Shown piece by piece: positions 43,099 to 51,234 of a stretch of 51,442 nucleotides of DNA. Numbering within the stretch: position 1 is the stretch's first letter; each line of letters opens with the position of its first letter. Made by a program: the position numbers and the translations under genes. Below the pieces are notes generated by a model. That model did not search any database. It had not been told where the DNA came from and saw only the letters and a program-made list of their open reading frames with translations. The DNA comes from an uncultured Lachnospiraceae bacterium. GTDB lineage: Bacteria; Bacillota; Clostridia; Lachnospirales; Lachnospiraceae. The stretch is taken from the NCBI GenBank assembly GCA_910588125.1, contig CAJUPI010000014.1:1-51442 (forward strand), read 5' to 3'.

Positions 43099-44172
43099 AT
43101 GAAAAAAATGAATTTATCAGGAGCTATTTGTCTTATGGTAGCCGCCATGATGCTCGGGGGATGCAGCAGCGGCACAGCACAACAACCAACAACGCAGGCA
43201 GTCAAGGAAGAAACGACAAAAGCAGAAGAAACGACGAAAGCGGAGGAGACGGTGAAAGCGGAGGAAAGCTCTTCGGAAGCAGAAAGCAGCCAGGAAAAAA
43301 ATGCAGATTCCGGAAAGCATTATGTAATAGGTGTTTCACAACCTACGATGACACATCCTATCCGGAAAGCGGGAAATGAGATTATTGACGCATGGAAAGA
43401 AAAACATCCGAATGTTGAGGTGATTGTGTCGGATGGCCAGTTGAAGGCTGATAAGCAGATAGCGGACATTGAAGATATGATTGCAAAGAAAGTAGACGCT
43501 ATTCTGGTGGCAGCCCATCAGTCGCCTACGCTGGTTCCTGTTTTGCAGCAGGCGAAGGACGCCGGAATTCCGATCGTTGCCTTTGACCGGGAGCTTACCG
43601 ATAAGAGTGTGGAAGTTTGTGAGGTTATCAATGATGATATAACTGCCGGAAAGACCGGCGTGGAGCTTTTGGTAGAAGGAATGGGAGAGGAAGGAGAAAT
43701 CGCAATATTGGAAGGGGTTTCCGGAAGTGCGGTTACGGTAAATCGCCAGAAAGGTTTTATGGAAGAGATTGAGAAATACCCGAATATTAAAATTGTTGCG
43801 GATCAGAATGCAAATTTCCAGAGAGTACAGGCAGTTGATTTGTTTGAAAATGTTCTGCAGGCCAATCCCAATATCAAAGGGGTATTTTGCCACAATGATG
43901 AAATGGCGTTGGGAGTTGTGAAGGTATTAAAGGATGCCGGAATCGAGGGAGTAACAGTAGTGGGGATTGATGGTCAAAAGGACGCTCTGGAAGCAATTCT
44001 GGCCGGGGATATGCATGGCACAGTACGTAAAATTGTAGAGCTGGAGTATGCATTGGATGAGGCTTTAAGCTATCTGGACACTGGAAGCTGCAAAGAATCC
44101 ATTATGCTGGAAAGCATGAAAATCGATTCTACCAATGTTGAGGAAGTCTATGATCCAGATGCAGTATTTTAA
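43099..44172 (+). CDS. Sugar ABC transporter substrate-binding lipoprotein (RbsB type)
   Basis: 357 residues. Signal peptide with lipobox LGGC (Cys at about 22), then a Thr/Lys/Glu linker with near-repeats of TTKAEE (about 36-56), then a type I periplasmic-binding domain: VIGVSQPTMTHPIRKAG, DAILVAAHQSPTLVPVLQQAKDAGIPIVAFDREL, GVFCHNDEMALGVV, VVGIDGQKDAL. The DGQKDAL motif and fold match ribose/allose/galactose binders. The sugar cannot be named from sequence by eye. AAGGAG precedes the ATG. Confidence 0.92.
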   Translation: MKKMNLSGAICLMVAAMMLGGCSSGTAQQPTTQAVKEETTKAEETTKAEETVKAEESSSEAESSQEKNADSGKHYVIGVSQPTMTHPIRKAGNEIIDAWKEKHPNVEVIVSDGQLKADKQIADIEDMIAKKVDAILVAAHQSPTLVPVLQQAKDAGIPIVAFDRELTDKSVEVCEVINDDITAGKTGVELLVEGMGEEGEIAILEGVSGSAVTVNRQKGFMEEIEKYPNIKIVADQNANFQRVQAVDLFENVLQANPNIKGVFCHNDEMALGVVKVLKDAGIEGVTVVGIDGQKDALEAILAGDMHGTVRKIVELEYALDEALSYLDTGSCKESIMLESMKIDSTNVEEVYDPDAVF

Positions 44173-44195
44173 CAGAGAAGGAGCATAAGGATTAT

Positions 44196-44837
44196 ATGGG
44201 GAATAAAGAGCTTTTGTCAAAGGTGGATCACACAAATCTCAACCCATGTGCAACCTGGGAAGAAATCAAGGCAACTGTGGATGAGGGGATCGAGCTGGGC
44301 TGTGCATCTGTGTGTATTATGCCATATTATGTAAAGAGAGCGGCGGAATATGCCAATGGCAGAATTCCGATCGGTGCGGCGGTCGGGTTTCCGCGGGGGG
44401 ATTATACTACCAAATCAAAGGTGTTTGAAGCGGAACAGGCGATAGAAGACGGGGCATTAGAAGTGGATATGGTAGTGAACCTGTGTGAAGTGAAGAGCGG
44501 AAATTATGAAAAGGTTCTGGAAGACATCAAACAGGTGAGACGCGTTTGTCCGGGAATCCTGAAAGTGATTGTGGAAACCAGTGAGCTGACAGAAGATGAA
44601 AAAGTACGGCTTTGTGACGTGGTGGCAAAATCAGGAGCTGAATTTATTAAAACATCCACGGGATTTTCAAAATCAGGAGCCGTGGTAGAAGATGTAAAAT
44701 TATTCAGAAAATGCCTGCCGGATGGGGTAAAAATCAAGGCGTCCGGCGGAATAACCACACGTAAGGCAGCAGAAGAATTCGTCCGGGCCGGGGCGGATCG
44801 AATCGGAACTAAGTTTACCAGGGAATTTATAAAATGA
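44196..44837 (+). CDS. deoC: Deoxyribose-phosphate aldolase family protein (DeoC)
   Basis: 213-residue class I aldolase. The Schiff-base Lys152 lies in FIKTSTGF, the proton-relay Lys181 in KIKASGGITT, and the Asp91 region is EVDMVVNL; all catalytic positions are kept. DeoC splits 2-deoxyribose-5-phosphate to acetaldehyde and glyceraldehyde-3-phosphate, but relatives act on other sugar phosphates. No deoxyribokinase or nucleoside phosphorylase is nearby, so this copy may serve another substrate in the operon. The stop overlaps the next start by four bases. Confidence 0.88.
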   Translation: MGNKELLSKVDHTNLNPCATWEEIKATVDEGIELGCASVCIMPYYVKRAAEYANGRIPIGAAVGFPRGDYTTKSKVFEAEQAIEDGALEVDMVVNLCEVKSGNYEKVLEDIKQVRRVCPGILKVIVETSELTEDEKVRLCDVVAKSGAEFIKTSTGFSKSGAVVEDVKLFRKCLPDGVKIKASGGITTRKAAEEFVRAGADRIGTKFTREFIK

Positions 44838-45934
44838 AATATTCGGACAGACCCCAGATACTGACGCTGAACCGGGTGGAGCGTTTGTATCTGGGAGGAT
44901 CCGGACTGGACAAATGGCAGAAATTAGAAAATCATGGGGATGGCCATAACTCAGAGGAATTTCTAGTCAGCACAGTTCCCTATATTGGTCCGGGGACGCC
45001 AGAGAATCATGGTATCAGCAGAGCGGAATGCGAGGGAGGATGGCTCTCTTTAGATGAAATGATCCGCGCGGAGGAAGAGGCATTTCTCGGAGCCGGATAT
45101 TTTCATAAGACAAACGGGAATCTGGGAGTATTGGCCCGTGCAGGCGATTCCGCCAGGAGGCTGATTATTCAGTCACATCCGACAGATGACTTTGCCAGAG
45201 CTTGCCTGGCAGGTATATTTGGAAAAACAGAGGCATGGTATATACTGGATACCCGTGAGGATACCGGGTACTGCTATGCAGGAATAAAAGAGGGGGTAAC
45301 AAAAGCAGATTTTGTGCAGGCGTATCAGGATGGGAATTCAGAGGCAATGCTTGAGATGATGCATAAAGTAGAGTTTCAAAAAGGCGATATGATTCGGATC
45401 CCGTCAGGAATGCTACATGCAATGGGAGCAGGTGCTACATTTCTGGAATTCCATCAGCCTTGTGATTATACTCTTCGATATGAAAAAAATTATTTTGGCA
45501 AACAGATTTCCGAGGAAGAACTGCACTGCGGGCTTGGTTCTGAAAAATTAATGGATAGTATAAGCTTTACCGAATATTCTTATGAAAACTTGATTGAAAT
45601 AATAAAACCTGTTTTTTCACAAATATCCGAAAAACAGGGTGGACAAGTGCAAAAGCTGCTGTCCCATGAGGTTAACCGCTGGTTTCGGGTGGATCGTGTG
45701 AACATTCATTCTTGCATGAGGTTTGTCCAGAACGCAGCGTCGCATTGCATTATGATAGCTGCAAAAGAAAATGTGACCCTTTATAACGAAAAAGGGAGAT
45801 GGCAGCTTTTGCAGGGAAGAGGGGCCGTGATTCCGGCTGGCGCCGGGACGCTGAACATAGCTGGAAGCGGTGCGGAGCTGTTGATCGCTTATCCATTTGC
45901 TGAGGAGGGAGTGGATTATGGTTTATTTATCTAG
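44834..45934 (+). CDS. Class I mannose-6-phosphate isomerase-like cupin enzyme
   Basis: 366 residues with the type I phosphomannose isomerase plan: the metal ligands Gln113 and His115 (QSHPTDDF), Glu133 (KTEAWYIL) and the His of IPSGMLHAMGAG, plus a cupin C-terminal half. It should interconvert an aldose and ketose phosphate; mannose-6-phosphate is the family default, but the operon suggests a different sugar. Overlaps deoC by four bases and the epimerase gene by 17. Confidence 0.83.
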   Translation: MKYSDRPQILTLNRVERLYLGGSGLDKWQKLENHGDGHNSEEFLVSTVPYIGPGTPENHGISRAECEGGWLSLDEMIRAEEEAFLGAGYFHKTNGNLGVLARAGDSARRLIIQSHPTDDFARACLAGIFGKTEAWYILDTREDTGYCYAGIKEGVTKADFVQAYQDGNSEAMLEMMHKVEFQKGDMIRIPSGMLHAMGAGATFLEFHQPCDYTLRYEKNYFGKQISEEELHCGLGSEKLMDSISFTEYSYENLIEIIKPVFSQISEKQGGQVQKLLSHEVNRWFRVDRVNIHSCMRFVQNAASHCIMIAAKENVTLYNEKGRWQLLQGRGAVIPAGAGTLNIAGSGAELLIAYPFAEEGVDYGLFI

Positions 45935-46580
45935 TCTGTCATGTGCGGATTTATTAAACCTGGAACGTGATGTGGGAGAGTTGATCCGGGCAGGGCACTC
46001 ATCGTTTCATATTGATTTGATGGACGGCCATTACGTTCCCAATTTATGCTTAAATCTGGATTTTGTAAAAGCCTTGAAAAGACGGTTTGATTGTATGATA
46101 GATGTTCATCTGATGGTGGAGGATCCTTTTTCCTATGTACAGCCTTGTGCAGAGGCTGGAGCAGATTATCTGTCATTTCATTTGGACAGTGTCAGTTATC
46201 CTTTTCGCTTGCTGAGCCAGATTAAAGCTCATGGCATGAAAGCGGGGATTGTCCTAAATCCTAAAAATAGGCCGGAAGATATCGATAAGCTGGCAAAGGA
46301 TATGGATTATTGTCTGGTTATGAGCGTTGAGCCAGGGTTTTATGGACAGGAATTTATGGACTTGGCCTATGAAAAAATACAATACCTGGATGAGTTAAGA
46401 AGACGGGAGAAGCTTCCTTTTCAGATATCGGTTGATGGCGGGATTAACGATGAGAATGGAAAAAGATGCAAAATGTTGGGGGCGGATATGTTGGTAATGG
46501 GCGTGTTTTCCTTTTTCAACCAGGGAATACCAATTTTTGATGCCTGTAAAGACTATGTAAAAAGAATAGAGGAAAAATAA
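45918..46580 (+). CDS. Ribulose-phosphate 3-epimerase family protein, AlsE-like
   Basis: 220-residue TIM-barrel epimerase. Metal/catalytic motifs: HIDLMDGHYVPNL, IDVHLMVEDP, VMSVEPGFYGQ and SVDGGIND. The N-terminus (LSCADLLNLERDVGEL) and the late block VMGVFSFFNQ look closer to D-allulose-6-phosphate 3-epimerase (AlsE) than to housekeeping Rpe; this is my judgement by eye. ATG 45918 follows GAGGAGGG; an upstream in-frame TTG lies in the preceding gene. Overlaps it by 17 bases. Confidence 0.82.
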   Translation: MVYLSSLSCADLLNLERDVGELIRAGHSSFHIDLMDGHYVPNLCLNLDFVKALKRRFDCMIDVHLMVEDPFSYVQPCAEAGADYLSFHLDSVSYPFRLLSQIKAHGMKAGIVLNPKNRPEDIDKLAKDMDYCLVMSVEPGFYGQEFMDLAYEKIQYLDELRRREKLPFQISVDGGINDENGKRCKMLGADMLVMGVFSFFNQGIPIFDACKDYVKRIEEK

Positions 46581-46584
46581 TAAT

Positions 46585-47043
46585 ATGGAAACACAATTAA
46601 AACTGGTAATCGGAAGTGATTTGTCAGGATATGATTTGAAAATAGATATTTTGGAACGTATGAAGAAAAAAGGCTATGATATCACTGATTATGGAAGCGA
46701 CAGCGCACATTCCGGTTTATATCCGGAAATTGCGAAGAAGGTAGCAAATGCAGTGGCGGCGGGAGAATATGACAGAGGTATCCTGATTTGCGGGACCGGA
46801 CAAGGGATGGCGATGGCTTCCAATAAGGTAAGAGGAATCCGGGCAGCGCTTTGCTATGATGTGTTTCCGGCGCTAATGTCGCGGGAGCATAATAATGCAA
46901 ATATTCTGGCAACCGGTTCCTGGCTGGTAACAGCGGATCATTTTGAGCGGGTCTTGGAAGCCTGGCTGTTCGGGAAATTTGATCCCAATTCTCGCCATCA
47001 GCAACGTCTTGCAAGTATGCTGGAAATGGAGAATGAACGATAA
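46585..47043 (+). CDS. RpiB/LacAB-family sugar-phosphate isomerase with altered phosphate site
   Basis: 152 residues. The catalytic Cys69 (ILICGTGQGM), ring-opening His102 (REHNNANILATG) and Arg137/Arg141 (SRHQQR) of RpiB are present. The N-terminal motif that reads D-H-x-G in RpiB reads D12-L13-S-G, so the phosphate-contacting His is Leu. LacA-type subunits show a similar change but usually also lack the Cys, which is kept here. It may isomerise a sugar phosphate other than ribose-5-phosphate. The stop overlaps the transketolase start (TAATG). Confidence 0.85.
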   Translation: METQLKLVIGSDLSGYDLKIDILERMKKKGYDITDYGSDSAHSGLYPEIAKKVANAVAAGEYDRGILICGTGQGMAMASNKVRGIRAALCYDVFPALMSREHNNANILATGSWLVTADHFERVLEAWLFGKFDPNSRHQQRLASMLEMENER

Positions 47044-47873
47044 TGGACGAAAATCTAAAGAAAGAGATCATAGATTTTGCGCGGGAAATGCGCATTACAG
47101 AGCTGAATATGTTTGCGGAATTTGGTTCAGGCCATATTGGAGGAGCCTTATCGATGACGGATTTACTGGCTGTTCTTTATCAGTCAGTGATGAAATATGA
47201 CAGCAAAAATCCGGAATGGAAGGAAAGAGACCGTCTGGTGGTCTCAAAAGGCCACGGGGGGCCGGCCGTATATGCGGCGTTGGCTCTGAAAGGATTTTTT
47301 CCTGTGGAAATGTTGGGAACACTGAACCGAGGGGGAACGAATCTCCCCAGTCATTGCGATCGGAACCGGACGCCGGGAATTGATATGACAACCGGCTCAT
47401 TAGGGCAAGGGGCGTCGGCGGCAGCAGGTATTGCAGAAACGTTGAAAGCAACCGGGCAGCAGGTATACCTGATTTTAGGGGATGGGGAATGCCAGGAGGG
47501 ACAGGTGTGGGAGATGGCGCTTTACGCCGCACACAGAAAGCTTCACAATCTGACGGCTTTTGTGGATCGAAACAGAAAACAGCTGGATGGATATGTAGAG
47601 GAAATCATGCCTTTGGGAGATCTGGAAGCTAAGTTTACGGCTTTTGGCTGGAATGTCATTACTGTGGACGGACATGACGTAGAAGCGCTGTATCAGGCAA
47701 TTGCCGAAATAAAAATGGAAAAACAGCGACCGAGTGCGGTGATTATGAATACGATAAAAGGAAAAGGCGCGGCCTTTGTTGAAAATGAGAAATATAACCA
47801 TCATTTAGCTGTTTCAAAAGAACAGGCACAGGAAGCGATCAATCAATTAATAGCAGAGGTAGAACATGTTTAA
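47043..47873 (+). CDS. Transketolase, N-terminal (TPP-binding) subunit
   Basis: 276 residues equal to the first domain of transketolase. Conserved features: GSGHIGGALSMTD (His31), VSKGHGGPAVYAAL (His71), LPSHCDRNRTPGIDMTTGSLGQG, and the TPP motif GDGECQEGQVWE (146-157) running to VDRNRKQLDG. Split transketolases are common in Firmicutes. It needs the next gene product for activity; they overlap by 8 bases. It moves two-carbon ketol units and would feed pentose-phosphate intermediates. Confidence 0.92.
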   Translation: MDENLKKEIIDFAREMRITELNMFAEFGSGHIGGALSMTDLLAVLYQSVMKYDSKNPEWKERDRLVVSKGHGGPAVYAALALKGFFPVEMLGTLNRGGTNLPSHCDRNRTPGIDMTTGSLGQGASAAAGIAETLKATGQQVYLILGDGECQEGQVWEMALYAAHRKLHNLTAFVDRNRKQLDGYVEEIMPLGDLEAKFTAFGWNVITVDGHDVEALYQAIAEIKMEKQRPSAVIMNTIKGKGAAFVENEKYNHHLAVSKEQAQEAINQLIAEVEHV

Positions 47874-48834
47874 GTCGGGATATGATGGAAGCAAGGAAAG
47901 TTGTTCCTTTAAGGATGTTTTTTCTGATACTATGAAGCAGCTTCTTGCAGAGGATGAACAGGTAGTTTATTTGGATGCTGACCTTATGAATTCTTTCGGG
48001 ACGGGAATGCTTCCGGAAATATATCCGGATCGGGCGATTGACTGTGGAATTCAGGAAGCAAATATGATTGGAATAGCTGCTGGGATGTCAACAGAGGGCA
48101 GAAAGCCTTACTGCCATACATTTGGGGTTTTTGCGTCAAGAAGATGTTTCGATCAGGTGTTTTTATCGGTGGGATATGCAAAAAACAGCGTCCGTATCAT
48201 TGGAAGTGATCCGGGAATTTGTGCCATGTACAATGGCGGAACCCATATGCCGTTTGAGGATGTGGGGTTATATCGAACCATTCCCGGCGCTGCGATCTTT
48301 GAGCCTTGCGATACCGTGCAATTCAAAGCGATACTACGGGGAACAAAAGAACGGCCAGGCGTCACATATATCAGAAGCCAGAGAAGGCTGGCCAGGAAAG
48401 TATATGATATATTTGAATATCAGTGTGGAAAGGCCAATGTTTTGACAGAGGGTGGCGATGTGGCAATTTTTGCAATCGGATTTATGGTTGCAGAGGCGCT
48501 GGAAGCGCAAAAGCAGCTTTTTCAGGAAGGGATTCATGCGTCGGTGATAGATCTGGTGTCTGTCAAGCCTCTGGACGAGGATACGGTAGCGGCATATGCA
48601 AAAAAGTGTAACGCGGTGGTGACTTGTGAAAACTCAAATATCCGCGGAGGCGTATTTGGAGCAGTGGCGGAATGTCTGGCCGTGAGAAATCCGGTTCCGG
48701 TTGAATCCGTGGGGATTTCAGATGAATTCGGCGAAGTGGGGACATTTGAATATCTGCAGGAACGCTATGGGCTGACAGCAGAACAGATTGTACGGCAGGT
48801 AAAAAAGGTGATGGCAAGAAAAAGGCCCGTTTGA
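47866..48834 (+). CDS. Transketolase, C-terminal subunit
   Basis: 322 residues with the pyrimidine-binding domain (LDADLMNSFGTG, DCGIQEANMIGIAAGMSTEGRKPYCHTFGVFASRRCFDQV, GGTHMPFEDVGLYRTIPG) and the C-terminal transketolase domain (DLVSVKPLDEDTV, VVTCENSNIRGGVFG). The Glu of IQEANM activates TPP. Last gene of the sugar operon; no clear terminator follows before the decayed region. Confidence 0.92.
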   Translation: MFKSGYDGSKESCSFKDVFSDTMKQLLAEDEQVVYLDADLMNSFGTGMLPEIYPDRAIDCGIQEANMIGIAAGMSTEGRKPYCHTFGVFASRRCFDQVFLSVGYAKNSVRIIGSDPGICAMYNGGTHMPFEDVGLYRTIPGAAIFEPCDTVQFKAILRGTKERPGVTYIRSQRRLARKVYDIFEYQCGKANVLTEGGDVAIFAIGFMVAEALEAQKQLFQEGIHASVIDLVSVKPLDEDTVAAYAKKCNAVVTCENSNIRGGVFGAVAECLAVRNPVPVESVGISDEFGEVGTFEYLQERYGLTAEQIVRQVKKVMARKRPV

Positions 48835-48875
48835 AGTTCAATGTGTTGAAATCGTATTTTGAGGAGAATATTTCT

Positions 48876-48971
48876 ATGGAAGAAAACGCTCCCGATATTC
48901 CTGCTATGGATATGGCCGTTTTACATCAACAGTTTTTGTTGGTACAAGCAGTCGGGGGATGGATTTTATGA
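48876..48971 (+). pseudogene. Possible 5' fragment of a gene cut by a family 1 repeat
   Basis: 31 codons beginning MEENAPDIP behind a good GAGGAG (48861-48866). It runs to a TGA exactly where the family 1 sequence (48972) begins, so it may be the front of a lost gene. The family is not recognised, and it could be a chance ORF. Confidence 0.3.
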
Positions 48972-49018
48972 CCTTTTTCCCTGGCTGAGTATTCTTAGAG
49001 CGAAACTGAATGACATTG
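48972..49018 (-). repeat. Palindromic repeat family 1, copy 5 (single end)
   Basis: CCTTTTTCCCTGGCTGAGTATTCTTAGAGCGAAACTGAATGACATTG is the complement of the family 1 left end. Only this one terminus is present. Confidence 0.75.
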
Positions 49019-49161
49019 CTGTTACCTAACCAATATATGCTCTTGGATATATACGAAAACATATGTAAAGCAGAAAAATTACAGTAAGGAGTTTCTTTCC
49101 AGCGTGCTGTCCGGCATTACGGGGCCTACTGCAAGAAAACTGATTGAATGGAGAATTATTT

Positions 49162-49631
49162 ATGAATTTACATCATGGCCACGAAGCATTTAGCGAACTT
49201 ATCATCGCTGCTTCTAACGAACTGCATATACTTCCCGGAATCATTGAAAAAGACCATTATGTTATACTTGCTCTCCGGGAGCTGGCCTCAGGGTAAAGGG
49301 AATGGTCTTTAAAGGCGGCACTTCCCTGACAAAATGCTATCAGATTTTGGATCACCTTTCGGAGGATATCGATATTTCCTATGCAGCATCGGAAGATGTT
49401 CCTGGCGAAAGCCGCAAGCGGCAGCTAAAAAGGCGGTTGTTTCTTCCATAGAGTCCAAGGGGTTCTCTGTTGCAAACTTTGAAGAAAATCGCAGCTGGCG
49501 TAGTTATAACCGTTATAGAGCCAATTATTTCAACATCTATTCTCCGTTGTTGGAATTAAAGCCGGAATTGGTCATTGAGACCTATATACCGCTGGTTTTT
49601 ATTTTGGAAAATTTAATTATCTCTTTTCAGA
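49162..49631 (+). pseudogene. Frameshifted AbiEii/AbiGii-type nucleotidyltransferase toxin
   Basis: The reading frame starts MNLHHGHEAF, passes a normal EKDHYVILALRELAS block, and stops at 49294-49296. It resumes in another frame with VFKGGTSLTKCY and SEDIDISY, the nucleotidyltransferase motif of AbiEii toxins. It shifts again in the A-run near 49428 and continues as KKAVVSSIESKGFSVANF to ELVIETYIPLV. At least two frameshifts and loss of the C-terminal half show decay. No intact AbiEi antitoxin lies upstream. Confidence 0.75.
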
Positions 49632-49700
49632 GCAGGAATGACACGGGTTCACAGGAAGCTGCGGACGCCAAGAATATCAGAGAGTCATTCCTGCTTTTTT
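49631..49700 (+). terminator. Terminator-like hairpin at the end of the AbiEii remnant
   Basis: AGCAGGAATGAC (49631-49642) pairs with GTCATTCCTGCT (49684-49695), 41-base loop, followed by a run of T to 49700. The toxin remnant stops being recognisable exactly here. Confidence 0.6.
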
Positions 49701-49766
49701 GCTGTCTGAAGGCCGGAAGGCATATAGGGACAGAACAACATTCACAAGAAAGAAGGGGGAGGGCGA

Positions 49767-49970
49767 TTGCAGAATGTAAGATGGCTGGCTCAGGACTATA
49801 ACAAATGTGGCAGGCAGTTAAACAGCTGGGATGCCCGGTTATCGAAAACCCTGGTGTACAAATACCCATGCTGTGAATCCTGCATTGCCGGGGAATACGA
49901 TGTGTCTGCAGGAAGACTGCGGGACCGCATGGAAAACTATTTTGGTATACGTCCCTGCCAGGGACTATAG
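49767..49970 (+). CDS. Small Cys-containing protein of unknown function
   Basis: 67 codons from a TTG start placed 4 bases after an unusually strong purine block GGGGGAGGG (49755-49763). The product contains a PCCESC motif (three cysteines), a further Cys near each end, and ends YFGIRPCQGL. I do not recognise the family. It lies between an AbiEii remnant and a recombinase gene, so it may belong to a mobile element; it could be the tail of a longer lost gene. Confidence 0.45.
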   Translation: MQNVRWLAQDYNKCGRQLNSWDARLSKTLVYKYPCCESCIAGEYDVSAGRLRDRMENYFGIRPCQGL

Positions 49971-50027
49971 GAGAAAAAATGTTTCATGACATTTACGGCA
50001 TCTAGAAAGCATTTCACAACAAATAGG

Positions 50028-50056
50028 TTGTTTAAATGAATCAGACAGACTATAAT
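50028..50056 (+). promoter_or_regulatory. Promoter of the lipoprotein pair
   Basis: TTGTTT (50028-50033), 17 bp, TATAAT (50051-50056), 40 bases before the first lipoprotein start. Confidence 0.65.
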
Positions 50057-50096
50057 AGCGGTTATTTCTATAAATAATCAGGAGGTAAGAAATTTT

Positions 50097-50651
50097 ATGA
50101 AATTGAAAAAGGCAATGATAGTATTCGGCACTGTCTGTATATTGAATACAATGGTTACGGGATGCGGTTCCGGCTCTGAGCCTGCTGCTAAAACAGAAGA
50201 AAGCCAGAAAAGCGAAGTGTTATCAGAGGAGTCAAATAATGTATCAAAAGAGATTGATGGGGACACGGAGGAGCCACCGGAAAATACAGAAGGCAGATGG
50301 CAGGTTTTAGAGCCGGATATTGCCGCTGCTGTTGATGCGGATTTTCTGGGTAAGGTTTGGAAAATGGAAGAGAATTCATTTTTCATCGCCGAAAAGAAAG
50401 TGAAAATTCTTGATGACGGTTCTTTATCGTATAGTTCTCCAAGCTCCAATGCTGATCTGCCTGACACTCAGTTGATTCATGTGGTTTTTGAGGAGGATAC
50501 CGTCTTTTATATGAGAGCCACGGATGGAAGTGGGGAAAACCATGAAGACAAAGAAGCTGGATTTCAGGATTTGAAAGAGCATATGTCCGTTGAAATGAAA
50601 GGCAGCTTTAAAAATGATGAATTCCATGCTACAGAAATACGATTTTTTTAG
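50097..50651 (+). CDS. Predicted lipoprotein, unknown function
   Basis: 184 residues. Signal peptide with lipobox VTGC (Cys at about 23), then a Ser/Glu-rich linker (25-65) and a small extracytoplasmic domain with LGKVWKMEENSFFIAEKKVKILDDGS and a final EMKGSFKNDEFHATEIRFF. The domain is probably a small beta-rich fold. AGGAGGT at 50080-50086 gives a clear start. The next gene encodes a second lipoprotein of similar plan, so the two likely form one unit. Confidence 0.75.
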   Translation: MKLKKAMIVFGTVCILNTMVTGCGSGSEPAAKTEESQKSEVLSEESNNVSKEIDGDTEEPPENTEGRWQVLEPDIAAAVDADFLGKVWKMEENSFFIAEKKVKILDDGSLSYSSPSSNADLPDTQLIHVVFEEDTVFYMRATDGSGENHEDKEAGFQDLKEHMSVEMKGSFKNDEFHATEIRFF

Positions 50652-50669
50652 AAAATGAGGAGAAAGATT

Positions 50670-51173
50670 ATGAAAAGAAAATGTATTCTGATATTTATGA
50701 TCGTTTTGGCAATGGGGATGACCGCTTGCTCATCCGAATCAAAAGAGGATGCGGTATCTGTGGAGACTGATTCCCCACAGGAAGCGGATAAGAAAGAAAC
50801 CGCAGATACAAAAGCTGCGGAGGCAGAAACGAATCTTGTGGAACCGTCAAAGCAGGAGATTGCAGAAGAGGATGGAAATGTTTTTCCGGAAGATGAGGAA
50901 ATTACAGAGGGCGATCCCATTGCCGGGATTGTTGAAAAATATGAAGGCGACAAAATTACAATCAGGACGCCGGAGGATGACATGCTCTATTATTTTTCCA
51001 CGGAGAATGCAGAGATATTGGAAGGGTTTTCCACGGAAAGTGCTCATGTAGTAGAAGGGGATTCCTCCATTGCCGTGGGTGATAAAGTAGAGATTAGTTA
51101 CCGTGGGTTGATTGATTTTGATGAAGAGCATCCAAGTGAAGCTGTAAAAATTGTAGTGATCACAGTTGAATAA
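50670..51173 (+). CDS. Predicted lipoprotein, unknown function (second of pair)
   Basis: 167 residues. Starts MKRKCILIFM; lipobox MTAC (Cys at about 20), then an acidic Lys/Glu/Ala linker and a compact domain (DPIAGIVEKYEGDKITIRTPEDDMLYYFSTENAEI...VGDKVEISYRGLID) that looks like a small OB- or SH3-like beta-barrel. The ATG at 50670 is preferred because the in-frame ATG at 50655 lies in the GAGGAG ribosome binding site. Like its neighbour it ends in a beta-strand-rich region, suggesting duplication and divergence. Confidence 0.75.
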   Translation: MKRKCILIFMIVLAMGMTACSSESKEDAVSVETDSPQEADKKETADTKAAEAETNLVEPSKQEIAEEDGNVFPEDEEITEGDPIAGIVEKYEGDKITIRTPEDDMLYYFSTENAEILEGFSTESAHVVEGDSSIAVGDKVEISYRGLIDFDEEHPSEAVKIVVITVE

Positions 51174-51234
51174 ATTTGTTGATACAGAAAAGTTACAGTA
51201 TGGACAGTGATTCCATATATGGATATACGCAAGG

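Noticed and set aside
43205..43266. TTKAEE near-repeats in the sugar-binding lipoprotein as a functional repeat
   Set aside because: Low-complexity linkers after the lipobox commonly expand this way; there is no sign of a domain.
44196..44837. GFPRG in place of GFPLG in DeoC as a specificity change
   Set aside because: This position varies among DeoC proteins and all catalytic residues are present.
48876..48971. Resemblance of the 31-residue fragment to outer-membrane efflux proteins
   Set aside because: The similarity is only a few residues and the organism is Gram-positive-type, so no family is assigned.
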